A stretch of 15,162 nucleotides of DNA from Clostridiales bacterium UBA7044 (GTDB taxonomy: Bacteria; Bacillota; Clostridia; Oscillospirales; Oscillospiraceae): the NCBI GenBank assembly GCA_002493965.1, contig DLAP01000076.1, positions 1 to 15,162 on the forward strand. The letters are read 5' to 3'. This document shows positions 6,957-14,163 of the stretch, one piece after another. The number at the start of each line of letters is the position of its first letter. The stretch's first letter is position 1. Under the pieces are notes generated by a model, which was not told where the DNA came from, searched no databases, and saw only the letters and a list, made by a program, of their open reading frames with translations. A program made the position numbers and the translations under genes.

Positions 6957-6988
6957 ATTCCCCCCGCATTTCCTTTTGCGGGGGGAAT
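6957..6988 (+). terminator. Terminator-like hairpin with T run on the plus strand
   Basis: A perfect 12-bp stem (6957-6968 with 6977-6988) with an 8-base loop contains six consecutive G-C pairs and is followed on the plus strand by TTTTCTCTTCTT. On the minus strand the following bases are only CTCTCGG. It lies between the alpha-glucosidase gene and the importer promoter. It could still insulate the two minus-strand units, but its best orientation faces a plus-strand transcript for which no gene is visible. Confidence 0.6.
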
Positions 6989-7015
6989 TTTTCTCTTCTT
7001 CGGGCGTCTTTCTAC

Positions 7016-7031
7016 GTTTCGTTCTGTTTCG
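7016..7031. promoter_or_regulatory. GTTTCG direct repeat, candidate operator
   Basis: Two GTTTCG hexamers (7016-7021 and 7026-7031) begin 10 bp apart, upstream of the importer promoter. They mirror the CGAAAC pair at 6797-6812 downstream of it. Paired sites on both sides of a promoter would suit looping repression, which is inference. The rest of 6672-7104 holds no gene. A weak 6-bp hairpin at 7072-7086, after the alpha-glucosidase stop, may be its terminator. Confidence 0.45.
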
Positions 7032-7104
7032 TGTTCCCGTTCTCCCGGAAATTCATGAAAATATTCAAATCATCGCCCCAGGCGATTCCACAGCTTTTCA
7101 TTAC

Positions 7105-8736
7105 TCACGCTTCACTATAAATCATTCTCGCCTCATAGGGCTTCAGCACCCCCGGCTCCCATGATCTGTTCTCCAGCAGGGTCTTTCCATCCCGGAAGGC
7201 CTCCGGCACCGTAAAGGGCACTGTTTCCTCCGAGAAGCTGCACACCACCAGCAGATGCTCCTTTTCCGTGTCCCGGGTATAGGCGAAGATTTTCTCGTCC
7301 AACCCCAGGAGCAGGGTAAAGCTTCCGTCCCGGAATACAGGATAGGTTTTGCGCAGCCGGATCAGCTCCCGATAGTAATGGAAAACAGAGTTCGGATCCT
7401 CAAGGGCGCTTTGGGCGTTAATCTCCCGGTAATTGGGATTGACCGTCAGCCAGGGCGTTCCCGTGGTGAATCCGGCGTTTTCTTCCTTCGTCCACTGCAT
7501 GGGCGTCCGGGCGTTATCCCGGCTCCGGGCGTGGATAGAGGCAAGCACCTCTTCCTCCGGATAGCCCCGGCTTATCCGGTCCCGGTAGAGATTCAGGGTT
7601 TCCAAATCCCGGTAGCCGTCGATGGGCAGCCGGATGTTGGTCATGCCCAGCTCCTCGCCCTGGTAAATGTAAGGGGTTCCTTCCAACCCAAAGAGCATGG
7701 TAGCCAGCATTTTGGCGGACTCCACCCGATATTCGCCGTCGTTTCCCCACCGGGAGACGATTCGGGGCAGGTCGTGGTTGTTGAGGAACAGGCTGTTCCA
7801 GCCTACCCCATGCAGTTCCTGCTGCCAGCGGCGGAAGCATTCCTTCAACTTAGGCAGGGGCAGGGGAATCGTGTCCCACTTTTCTCCCTTCTGATCCAGG
7901 CCGATATGCTCAAACTGGAATACCATGGAAAGCTCACTGCCATCAGAGGCGCTGTAGGCTTTGGCTCTCTCCGGATCCGCACCCCAGGCTTCGCCTACGG
8001 ACACCAGTCCTTCCTCCCGGAAGCCCTCCCGGCTCAGCTCCTCCAGATATTCCCGGAGCCGGGGCCCGTTGATGGTGATTTTCCGGTCAGGCTCCTTCGC
8101 AATCTGGTCGATCACATCCAGCCGGAAGCCCTCCACCCCCTTGTTCACCCAGAAGCGGACCACGGCGATCAGTTCCCGCCGCACCGTGGGGTTCTCCCAG
8201 TTTAAGTCTGGCTGCTGGGGGGCAAACTGGTGGAAATACCACTGCCCCAGTTCCGGCATATAGGTCCAGGCCGGACCGCCGAAAACGCTGCACAGATCGT
8301 TGGGCGGAGTAACACCGTCTCCGTCCCGCCAGATAAAGTAGTCATGGTAAGGATTTTCACGGCTCTTTTTTGCTTCCCGGAACCATAAGTGCTGATCAGA
8401 GCAGTGGTTCAGCACCAAGTCCATGATGATGGAAATGCCCCTCTTTTTTGCCTCCCGGATCAGTTCCTCCATGTCTTCCATGGCGCCGTACATAGGGTCA
8501 ATGGCCCGGTAGTCAGAGATATCATAGCCGTTGTCCACCTGGGGGGACTGGCACACAGGAGACAGCCAGATGCCGTCAATGCCTAACCTTTCCAGATAGT
8601 CAAGACGGGAGATGACCCCCCGCAGGTCCCCGGTACCGGAACCGGTGGTATCCTGAAAGCTCTTGGGGTACACCTGATAAAATACGGCGGAGCGCCACCA
8701 GCCCCATTTACGCTTGTCCAAAACCTGTCTTTCCAT
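7105..8736 (-). CDS. Intracellular oligo-1,6-glucosidase/alpha-glucosidase, GH13_31
   Basis: This 543-residue cytoplasmic enzyme (no signal peptide) hydrolyses terminal glucose from short malto- and isomalto-oligosaccharides. The GH13 regions are complete: DLVLNH (106-111), GFRLDV with nucleophile Asp207, GEAW with acid/base Glu249, and NNHD with Asp322. QPDLN (175-179) marks the oligo-1,6-glucosidase group. Val208 directly after the nucleophile is the residue associated with preference for alpha-1,6 bonds in isomaltases, where maltases carry Thr. Stretches after it (VIDQIAKEPDRKITINGP) resemble DexB-type dextran glucosidase. Trehalose-6-phosphate hydrolase is a less likely alternative given the context. 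The ATG directly follows the TAA of the upstream debranching gene, with GGAGAGGG as ribosome site, so the two are co-translated. Confidence 0.92.
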   Translation of the reverse strand: MERQVLDKRKWGWWRSAVFYQVYPKSFQDTTGSGTGDLRGVISRLDYLERLGIDGIWLSPVCQSPQVDNGYDISDYRAIDPMYGAMEDMEELIREAKKRGISIIMDLVLNHCSDQHLWFREAKKSRENPYHDYFIWRDGDGVTPPNDLCSVFGGPAWTYMPELGQWYFHQFAPQQPDLNWENPTVRRELIAVVRFWVNKGVEGFRLDVIDQIAKEPDRKITINGPRLREYLEELSREGFREEGLVSVGEAWGADPERAKAYSASDGSELSMVFQFEHIGLDQKGEKWDTIPLPLPKLKECFRRWQQELHGVGWNSLFLNNHDLPRIVSRWGNDGEYRVESAKMLATMLFGLEGTPYIYQGEELGMTNIRLPIDGYRDLETLNLYRDRISRGYPEEEVLASIHARSRDNARTPMQWTKEENAGFTTGTPWLTVNPNYREINAQSALEDPNSVFHYYRELIRLRKTYPVFRDGSFTLLLGLDEKIFAYTRDTEKEHLLVVCSFSEETVPFTVPEAFRDGKTLLENRSWEPGVLKPYEARMIYSEA

Positions 8737-10692
8737 TTATCCCTCTCCTTCTTCCATGATTTGCAGCGTTTCAAACACCCGGAGCATTTCTCCCACGCTC
8801 CAGGCCTGGGCATAGCAGCCCTTGCCTGCAGCGGGAAAATCTCCGTCATAAATTTCGGGAAGCTGGCCCAGGCACCCCTCCCGCAGCATGGGGATCAGGG
8901 CATTCAGCTGCTGCCGGACATGGGCTGCGGCTTCCTTTGTATTTCCGTGTACCTTCAGCCAGGCCCGATAGTAGGCTCCCATGGGGAAGACCCACACTGT
9001 GCCCTGATGATAGGCCATATCCCGGGCAATTCGGTCCCCGCCATAGAAGCCCTGGTACTGGGGATCCGACCGGGACAGGGTGCGCAGACCACAGGGGGTA
9101 TACAAAGCCCTGCCCACCGCCGCCACCACATTTCGTTCTTCCGACCGGGAGAGCATGGTAAAGGACATACTCACCGAGAAGATTTGATTGCACCGCAGCT
9201 GCTCGTCCGCCTCCGTGCCGGAGAGCACGTCTTTCAGATACCCCTTCTCCGGCAGATAGAATTTTTCCCGGAAGGACGATTTCACCTTCTCCGCCAAGGC
9301 GGCATAATCCCGGACGGGCAGGGACAGCTTTTTCCCCAGGGTTTCCATGATCCGCAGGGCGTTATACCAGTAGGCATTGACCTCCACCGGCTTTCCGTGC
9401 CGGGGGGTGGGCAGAATGCCGTCCACGCACACGTCCATCCAGGTCACTTGGTCCAGCCCTGCTCCGGCGTGGATGAGGCCATCCTCGTCCATGCCGATAT
9501 TGTGATGGGTTCCCCGGCGATAGGCGGCAATGATCCGCTCCAACACGGGCCAGGCTTCCCGAACAAAATTCCAATCCTCCGTGCGACCCGCATAAAGCCA
9601 AACGCAGTCGATGAGCAGCAGGGCGGCGTCCACGGTGTTGTACATGGGGGCGCTGTCCCCCTCCGGGAAGAGGTTGGGAACCAGTCCGTCCTTTTCATAG
9701 CTGAGAAAGGTTCTCAGGATGCTTTTGGCCTCCGCGTACCTGCCTGTTGCCAGAGTGCAGCCCGGCAGGGCAATCATGGTGTCCCGCCCCCAGTCGCTGA
9801 ACAGGGGATAGCCCGCCAGAATGGTCTTTCCAACTGTGGATTCCCGGTCCGCCAGGAACACATCTGCCGCCGCTGCCAAGCGTCTCGCAAGGGGGTCTTT
9901 CAGGCCGCAGCTTTCTTCCAGGCCCTTCTGTCTGGCAATGGCTCCTTCGATGATCTTATCAGCCGTGGAGGCCCTCTCTTTTGTGGAGAAAACCACCTCC
10001 ACCTTTTCTGTTTCCCCGGGACCTACCGTCCGGGTGATCCGGCAGCAGCAGGCGGCCAGGCCCGCTGCTGGTCTTCCGTCCTTGGCGTCCTCCGGGTAGG
10101 AAAGGGACTGCCAAAGGGCAGACTGAGGCTTTATGGGTTCGGTGGTGTGCAAATATAAGACAGCGGCGCCATCGGTGATCCGGTTTCCCTCCAGCGTGAG
10201 GGCCCGTTTCTCCGTCACCGCCTCCTCCTTAGGGGCGAATTTCAGGAAGGGCTCCAGGGTCAGGGTGCAGGGCCTATTCCCCTCATTGCGGATTTCATAC
10301 CGCAGGGCGGCGGTATTTTCCCCATAGCAAAGGGCCAGGGTCCGTCTGACCTCCACCCCCTCCGCCTGATACACCCACACGGGAACGGCATCATAGCTTA
10401 CATACATCAGGCAGTCCAGACCCCGCTCCTCCGGGGCGCCGTCCGCAAAGGCCTGGGTAGAGAGGGCCCAGTTCCGGTCCCCCACCGTCAGGGTTTCCTT
10501 CATCCGATGCACCAAGGTGAGGCGGACGTTGGGCGCTTTCACCGCCGCCACCAGAATCCCCTGATCGCACCGGGACACCCCATAGCCCCCCGTCAGGGAT
10601 GCGTAGCCTCCCAGTCCGTTGCCCAGCAGCACCGACTGACTTCCGCTCCAGCCGGGAACAGCCATTTCCTGTTTTCCGCAGACAAACTCCAT
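8737..10692 (-). CDS. Glycogen/maltodextrin debranching enzyme, GH133
   Basis: This 651-residue cytoplasmic amylo-alpha-1,6-glucosidase should remove alpha-1,6-linked branches from imported dextrins. The N-terminal beta domain (about 1-260) begins with a GNGLGGY loop (24-30). The (alpha/alpha) catalytic domain follows with conserved SDWGRDT (299-305), MYNTVDAALLL (350-360), AGLDQVTWMD (411-420), YHQGTVWVFPMG (561-572) and AQAWSVGEMLR (628-638). Length is normal for the bacterial family. GGGGGAGGT lies 6 bases before the ATG. It heads an operon with the GH13_31 glucosidase. Its promoter is at 10752-10780, divergent from the LacI-type regulator. Four Cys in its middle (215-217 and 262) are a minor oddity. 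Confidence in the family is high; the precise branch substrate is inferred. Confidence 0.92.
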   Translation of the reverse strand: MEFVCGKQEMAVPGWSGSQSVLLGNGLGGYASLTGGYGVSRCDQGILVAAVKAPNVRLTLVHRMKETLTVGDRNWALSTQAFADGAPEERGLDCLMYVSYDAVPVWVYQAEGVEVRRTLALCYGENTAALRYEIRNEGNRPCTLTLEPFLKFAPKEEAVTEKRALTLEGNRITDGAAVLYLHTTEPIKPQSALWQSLSYPEDAKDGRPAAGLAACCCRITRTVGPGETEKVEVVFSTKERASTADKIIEGAIARQKGLEESCGLKDPLARRLAAAADVFLADRESTVGKTILAGYPLFSDWGRDTMIALPGCTLATGRYAEAKSILRTFLSYEKDGLVPNLFPEGDSAPMYNTVDAALLLIDCVWLYAGRTEDWNFVREAWPVLERIIAAYRRGTHHNIGMDEDGLIHAGAGLDQVTWMDVCVDGILPTPRHGKPVEVNAYWYNALRIMETLGKKLSLPVRDYAALAEKVKSSFREKFYLPEKGYLKDVLSGTEADEQLRCNQIFSVSMSFTMLSRSEERNVVAAVGRALYTPCGLRTLSRSDPQYQGFYGGDRIARDMAYHQGTVWVFPMGAYYRAWLKVHGNTKEAAAHVRQQLNALIPMLREGCLGQLPEIYDGDFPAAGKGCYAQAWSVGEMLRVFETLQIMEEGEG

Positions 10693-10730
10693 ACCTGTAC
10701 CTCCCCCGGTTTTTTCCGGGCCCTTCTTAG

Positions 10731-10776
10731 CGAAGATGTTTCGTAGGATTTAGTATATTGCCTTTTGAGGGTTTCG
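10731..10776. promoter_or_regulatory. GTTTCG sites at the debranching-enzyme promoter
   Basis: GTTTCG at 10738-10743 forms an inverted repeat CGAA-N5-TTCG (10731-10743) just downstream of the -10 box. A second copy at 10771-10776 overlaps the -35 box. Both positions suit repression by the divergently encoded LacI-type protein. This is inferred from position and recurrence. Confidence 0.5.
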
Positions 10777-10780
10777 TCAA
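10752..10780 (-). promoter_or_regulatory. Promoter of the debranching enzyme-glucosidase operon
   Basis: On the minus strand TTGACG (10780-10775) and TATACT (10757-10752) are spaced by 17 bases. These match the two hexamers of the importer promoter exactly. The predicted transcript begins near 10745, giving a leader of about 50 bases. Confidence 0.72.
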
Positions 10781-10910
10781 GTCCTAGAAAATATCCCGAT
10801 TTTTTCATGGTTATTCACAAAATGTCAAAGCTTTTATTGTATGTTTCGCTGATCTTCTGTTTTCTTACGAAACTGGCAGAAACTTTCTTCCCGAAAAAAG
10901 CAAATTTCCT

Positions 10911-10939
10911 TTGCTTTTCGAAACCGGCTATGCTATGAT
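10911..10939 (+). promoter_or_regulatory. lacI-type gene promoter with a palindrome in its spacer
   Basis: TTGCTT (10911-10916) and TATGAT (10934-10939) are spaced by 17 bases. The perfect palindrome TTTCGAAA (10916-10923) lies in the spacer and contains the CGAAAC hexamer (10919-10924) shared with the other promoters. This suggests that the regulator represses its own gene. An 8-bp inverted repeat around TTTCC (about 10897-10917) overlaps the -35 box. Confidence 0.65.
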
Positions 10940-10958
10940 GGCGGGGAGACGAAAGCAC

Positions 10959-10964
10959 GGAGGT
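10959..10964 (+). promoter_or_regulatory. Ribosome binding site fixing the lacI TTG start
   Basis: GGAGGT lies 7 bases before TTG at 10972. The GTG at 10963 in the same frame overlaps this site and cannot be its start. The TTG start gives the usual short N-terminus before the helix-turn-helix. Confidence 0.7.
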
Positions 10965-10971
10965 GGTTTTC

Positions 10972-11994
10972 TTGGCCACGCTGGACGATATCGCGAAGGA
11001 ATTGGGTGTCTCCAAGGGCACCGTGTCCAAGGCGCTGAACGGCGCCAGGGATGTAAGCCGGAAGATGCAGCAGACCGTTTTGGAAAAGGCCGTGGAGCTG
11101 GGCTATTCCCGGGTCAGCCCGGTTAGGGAAGCCCCCCGGATGGCCCTGTTCATTCTGAATATGGACTATGCCGGCCCCCAGGACTTCGGCTATGATCTGG
11201 TCATGGGCTTCCGGCAGGTGGCGGAACCGGCAGGCTTTCGTGTGGACATCATCCCCCTGGACCTGGAGACCCAACTTGGGATCCGGTATGACGCCTATAT
11301 GATGCGGGAGCATTACTGCGGCGGGGTATTCCTGGGTATGAGCCTGGTGGATCCCTGGCTGAAGGAGTTTGAGACCTGCATTACCCCCACCGTCCTCTAC
11401 GATAACCACGTCAGCTGCAATCCCAACGTGACCAGCATCGGGGTGGACATCGAGGAGGGACTGCAGCTTGCCATCCGATACCTCACCTCTCTGGGCCATA
11501 ACCGGATCGGGTACTTAAGCAGCGCCCTGGAATCCTACGTTTACCGCCGGCGCTATGAAGCCTTTATTCAGGTCATGGAAAGCATGGGTCTTCCCTGTGA
11601 CGAAAGCGTTATGGGCAACAGCTTCCTCATCAACAACTGTATTTCCGAGCATCTGCCCCGGCTTTTGGAGAACGGCTGCACCGCCATTGTATGCAGCCAC
11701 GATATGCTGGCTCACAGCGTGATGCTTTATTGCTTTGAGCAGGGCATCCGGATTCCGGAGGACGTGAGCGTCCTGGGCCATGACGACATCCTGCTGTGCC
11801 GCTACACCGCCCCGCCCCTGGCTACCATCCGCCAGAACCGGTCGGCGCTGGGTAAAAGCGCTTTCTTCGCCCTGATGAGCCATCAAAACGGCGTCCCTCT
11901 GAGCAGCCATCTGCTTCATGCCGAACTTGTGCAGCGAGGCTCCTGCGGCTCTGCCCCGAAGGAACCCCGGGTCTTCCATTTGCGGCAGCAATAA
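10972..11994 (+). CDS. LacI-family transcriptional regulator of maltodextrin genes
   Basis: This 340-residue regulator has an N-terminal helix-turn-helix (ATLDDIAKELGVSKGTVSKAL, about 2-22) and hinge region (about 44-55). A periplasmic-binding-protein-like sugar domain follows, with VLYDNHVSC (141-149), SIGVDIEEG (155-163), HNRIGYL (176-182) and a conserved VSVLGHDD (265-272). The TTG start at 10972 is chosen from the GGAGGT site 7 bases upstream. It is divergent from the debranching operon and shares the intergenic region with it. The likely inducer is maltose or a maltodextrin, a guess from the neighbours. Repeated GTTTCG/CGAAAC motifs in both operon promoters and in its own promoter spacer are candidate operators. 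A strong terminator follows the stop. Confidence 0.9.
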   Translation: MATLDDIAKELGVSKGTVSKALNGARDVSRKMQQTVLEKAVELGYSRVSPVREAPRMALFILNMDYAGPQDFGYDLVMGFRQVAEPAGFRVDIIPLDLETQLGIRYDAYMMREHYCGGVFLGMSLVDPWLKEFETCITPTVLYDNHVSCNPNVTSIGVDIEEGLQLAIRYLTSLGHNRIGYLSSALESYVYRRRYEAFIQVMESMGLPCDESVMGNSFLINNCISEHLPRLLENGCTAIVCSHDMLAHSVMLYCFEQGIRIPEDVSVLGHDDILLCRYTAPPLATIRQNRSALGKSAFFALMSHQNGVPLSSHLLHAELVQRGSCGSAPKEPRVFHLRQQ

Positions 11995-12014
11995 CGATAC
12001 CATATTTCCCATGC

Positions 12015-12060
12015 AAAAAAGCGATACCCCCGTCGAATAAACGGGCGGTATCGCTTTTTT
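12015..12060. terminator. Bidirectional terminator between lacI and chromate genes
   Basis: A perfect 14-bp outer stem (12015-12028 with 12047-12060) has six A at its left foot and six T at its right foot. An inner stem (12029-12033 with 12041-12045) tops it. It serves lacI on the plus strand and the convergent chromate-transporter pair on the minus strand. Its last base overlaps the stop codon of the latter. Confidence 0.92.
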
Positions 12061-12608
12061 TACGCGGGAAGTCCCAGAATACCAAATAGGGCGATTCCGG
12101 CGGCTGCGCTGAAAACCAGCACCTTGGGAATGCTGACCTTTCCCTTCACCAGCAGCACAAGATCGATCAGCCCAATGGCCGCTCCGGGCAGGTTCAGGTG
12201 TCCGCCGCCATAGTAATTGCTGAGGGACAGGGACACCAGGACCCCCAGAATCATACCGAAACAGGCGGGCCGGACGCCGGTGAGAATATAGCCCATGACC
12301 TTGCTGTCTTTAAACCGGTTAAAGAACGCCGCCGCCAGGGCGCACAGTGTCAGGGCCGGGGTCAGAACGCCGAAGTTTGCCGCAATGGCCCCGGGGATCC
12401 CCGCCGCCTGCATCCCGGCAAAGGTGGCACAGTTCAGGCCCAGGGGGCCGGGGGTCATCTCCGCGATGGCCACAATATCCGTCACCTGGGCGGCGGTCAT
12501 CCAGCCGTGGCTTAATACCTCTTCGGAGATCTGGGGGATCATGGACAGGCCTCCGAAGCTGGAAAAGCCAATGAGCAGGAAGCTCCAGTAAAGCTCCAGA
12601 AGGATCAT
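12060..12608 (-). CDS. Chromate transporter (CHR) half-subunit, downstream partner
   Basis: This 182-residue membrane protein is a single CHR domain, half the size of classic ChrA (about 400 residues). An N-terminal amphipathic segment ends in SSFGGLSMIPQI (about 15-26). The signature AEMTPGPLGLNCATFAGMQAAG (about 49-70) corresponds to the family PGP motif. Several helices follow. The ATG overlaps the stop of the other half by four bases (ATGA), so the two are translated together and probably form one heterodimeric transporter. The family exports chromate by a proton or sulfate exchange mechanism. In anaerobic gut bacteria the natural substrate is uncertain and may be another oxyanion. The gene ends against a shared terminator. 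Confidence 0.9.
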   Translation of the reverse strand: MILLELYWSFLLIGFSSFGGLSMIPQISEEVLSHGWMTAAQVTDIVAIAEMTPGPLGLNCATFAGMQAAGIPGAIAANFGVLTPALTLCALAAAFFNRFKDSKVMGYILTGVRPACFGMILGVLVSLSLSNYYGGGHLNLPGAAIGLIDLVLLVKGKVSIPKVLVFSAAAGIALFGILGLPA

Positions 12609-13165
12609 TTCCCCGCCCCCTTCCGCTCATACCAGCTGCCAATCAGGAAGCCGGACGCCACTCCCAGCAGCACCAGCAGGGCGGGGCTCACATCGGCAAA
12701 CAGGTACAGCCCCATACACGCCAGCATGACCAAAATACAGGGTGGGAACTGGATGCTTCCCTTTGCCATGGCCAGGGCAGCGCTGGCAATAATGGGCACC
12801 ACCGCCGCCTGCATTCCCCCCATGGCCGCCGCCACCCAGTAGTTATTCCGGAAGGCGCTGTAAAAAAAGCTGATGATAATGAGGATCACCATAGGCGGCA
12901 GGCTCATGCCCAGCACCGCCACAAAACCTCCGGCCAGGCCCCCCGCCCGATAGCCGTAGAGCATGGCCACATTGGCGATCATGGTGCCGGGAAGGCTCTT
13001 GGCTACAGAAGTCAGATCCAGCAGCTCCTGGGAGGTGATGGTTTTTTCCTTTTCCACATATTTTTGCTGCATCTGGGCGATAATGCTCCAGCCGCCGCCA
13101 AAGGTAAAGCAGCCGAAGCGGATAAAATCCAGCAGCAGCCGCAGTAATCGATTGGATTTGCTCAT
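12605..13165 (-). CDS. Chromate transporter (CHR) half-subunit, upstream partner
   Basis: This 186-residue membrane protein is the first half of a short-chain CHR pair. Its N-terminus FIRFGCFTFGGGWSIIAQM (about 14-32) and the segment AKSLPGTMIANVAMLYGYRAGG (55-76) are typical. Here the second Pro of the PGP motif is Thr, unlike in the partner, so the halves have diverged. Helices follow to residue 176, with a basic C-terminal tail. AAAGGA lies about 6 bases before the ATG. A promoter with TTGCGT and TAAGAT lies about 90 bases upstream. Two-gene CHR systems are known in Bacillus, where both halves are required. Substrate in this organism is unproven. Confidence 0.9.
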   Translation of the reverse strand: MSKSNRLLRLLLDFIRFGCFTFGGGWSIIAQMQQKYVEKEKTITSQELLDLTSVAKSLPGTMIANVAMLYGYRAGGLAGGFVAVLGMSLPPMVILIIISFFYSAFRNNYWVAAAMGGMQAAVVPIIASAALAMAKGSIQFPPCILVMLACMGLYLFADVSPALLVLLGVASGFLIGSWYERKGAGK

Positions 13166-13255
13166 GGTTTTCCTTTCTCTTCCATTTTTAAGAAAGCGCT
13201 GCGTCGGCGTAATACGCTGCTCAGCGCAGCCTCTTCCGGGCCTACGGCCTGGGCT

Positions 13256-13284
13256 ATCTTATCATATCTGGACGAAATACGCAA
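13256..13284 (-). promoter_or_regulatory. Promoter of the chromate-transporter pair
   Basis: On the minus strand TTGCGT (13284-13279) and TAAGAT (13261-13256) are spaced by 17 bases. The leader of about 85 bases contains small stems: GGCC-N3-GGCC near 13240, GCTGC with GCAGC near 13216-13230, and GCGT-N3-ACGC near 13207-13217. Bases 13166-13389 hold no gene. Confidence 0.55.
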
Positions 13285-13322
13285 GATACGCCTTTCTGTT
13301 TGTTCCAAGTCCTCAGATCATA

Positions 13323-13365
13323 CAATCCGCCCGGTGGGGAAATGGAGAACCCACCGGGCGGATTG
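13323..13365 (-). terminator. 16-bp hairpin after the citrate-transporter remnant
   Basis: A perfect 16-bp stem (13323-13338 with 13350-13365) with an 11-base loop lies 25 bases beyond the remnant's stop. On the minus strand only ATTGTATG follows, so the T run is poor. It probably ended the former citrate transcript. Confidence 0.6.
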
Positions 13366-13389
13366 CTTCATAAAGGAGACAATCTGTTT

Positions 13390-13937
13390 TTACAGAGGCA
13401 TAATCCCCAGGACGATGGCAAAGATCATGCAGAGGATGCTAAAGCCCCAGACATACAGGAAGGAACTCTTGATATGGTCCTTGATGTCCACATCCGCCAG
13501 GCCCACACCCAGCAGGGTGGCAGGCACCATGGGGCTGATGAAGGTAGCGCAGTTGCGGCAGACCACCATGGCAACGGCAATGGGCAGAGCGGCAACGCCG
13601 AAGCTTTCGCCGATGGCGATAATGACGGGCAGCATACCATAGAAGTAGGAGTCGGTATCAAAGGCCAGAGCCAGAGGCACAGACAGAATCCCAATCACCA
13701 GAGGCAGATGCTGACCGATGGCAGCGGGCAGGATGCTCTCCACGATACCGGCAAGGCACCGCACCACGCTGGGCAGGTCGGGGGAAGCGTCCTTGGCCTT
13801 GGCGGCCACGAGGCCGATCACCTCACCGGCTTCGTTCACATCAAAGTTAAAGCTGGTGGTCAGCACACCCATGAGGACGGCGGCGCCCATCAGGGTGGAA
13901 CACATCATGAGGGCGGGGCCCGCATGGAGGTTGATAA
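13390..13937 (-). pseudogene. CitMHS-type citrate transporter, C-terminal remnant
   Basis: About 182 residues match the C-terminal part of CitMHS citrate-metal/proton symporters, which are normally about 430 residues. HAGPALMMCSTLMGAAVLMGVL opens the remnant. QHLPLVIGILSVPLALAFDTDSYFYGMLPV and FISPMVPATLLGVGLADVDIKDH are typical of the family's last helices. The frame runs straight into a 161-bp inverted-repeat element at 13938. Some 14-16 codons of the same frame, plausibly transporter-like (GEAADL), reappear beyond it at about 14099-14145. The N-terminal half is missing, as only 65 bases separate element and citF stop. A GTG at 14031 inside the element could start a chimeric 213-residue product with a poor ribosome site. 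Likely dead; a misassembly cannot be excluded. Confidence 0.8.
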
Positions 13938-14098
13938 GGCAACACCGCATAATGGGGCGAGAGCTTTCGGCGATAGATTTTGTCTCAGATGAACGTTTGG
14001 AAAGCGCGGGAATACTGGATGTATTTCCCACTTTTCAAACTGCACAGATGGAGCAAAAGATCCGGCGAAAGCCGAAGTTCCCATTGTGCGGTGTTGCC
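13938..14098 (+). mobile_element. 161-bp MITE-like inverted-repeat element, copy 2
   Basis: The ends (13938-13956 and 14080-14098) pair at all 19 positions, one as T-G. ATAA flanks both sides (13934-13937 and 14099-14102). An inner stem (13965-13971 with 14071-14077) and a long hairpin follow (13995-14004 with 14031-14040, then 14008-14015 with 14021-14028, loop TGGAT). The core matches copy 1 at 225-384 in order and spacing, but the outer arms agree at only about 9 of 19 bases between copies. The insertion adds 165 bases including the duplication. This is a multiple of three, but the element carries an in-frame stop for the transporter. Confidence 0.78.
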
Positions 14099-14163
14099 AT
14101 AAGGTCAGCCGCTTCTCCATATCTGAAACGGGGAGAGAGGAGAGGATCCCCGCTTACAGCCGA

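Noticed and set aside
8761..10158. Long plus-strand open frame (465 codons) opposite the debranching enzyme
   Set aside because: No family features and no ribosome site; the minus-strand enzyme explains the stretch fully.
10823..10828. Perfect TTGACA -35 box on the minus strand
   Set aside because: No acceptable -10 box occurs 16-18 bases downstream; the TTGACG/TATACT pair closer to the gene is better.
10963..10971. GTG start for the lacI-type gene
   Set aside because: It overlaps the GGAGGT ribosome site; TTG at 10972 has correct spacing and gives the usual N-terminus.
13905..14120. ATG at 14120 as a new small gene reading into the element
   Set aside because: It reads mostly inverted-repeat DNA, and its frame does not match the transporter remnant.
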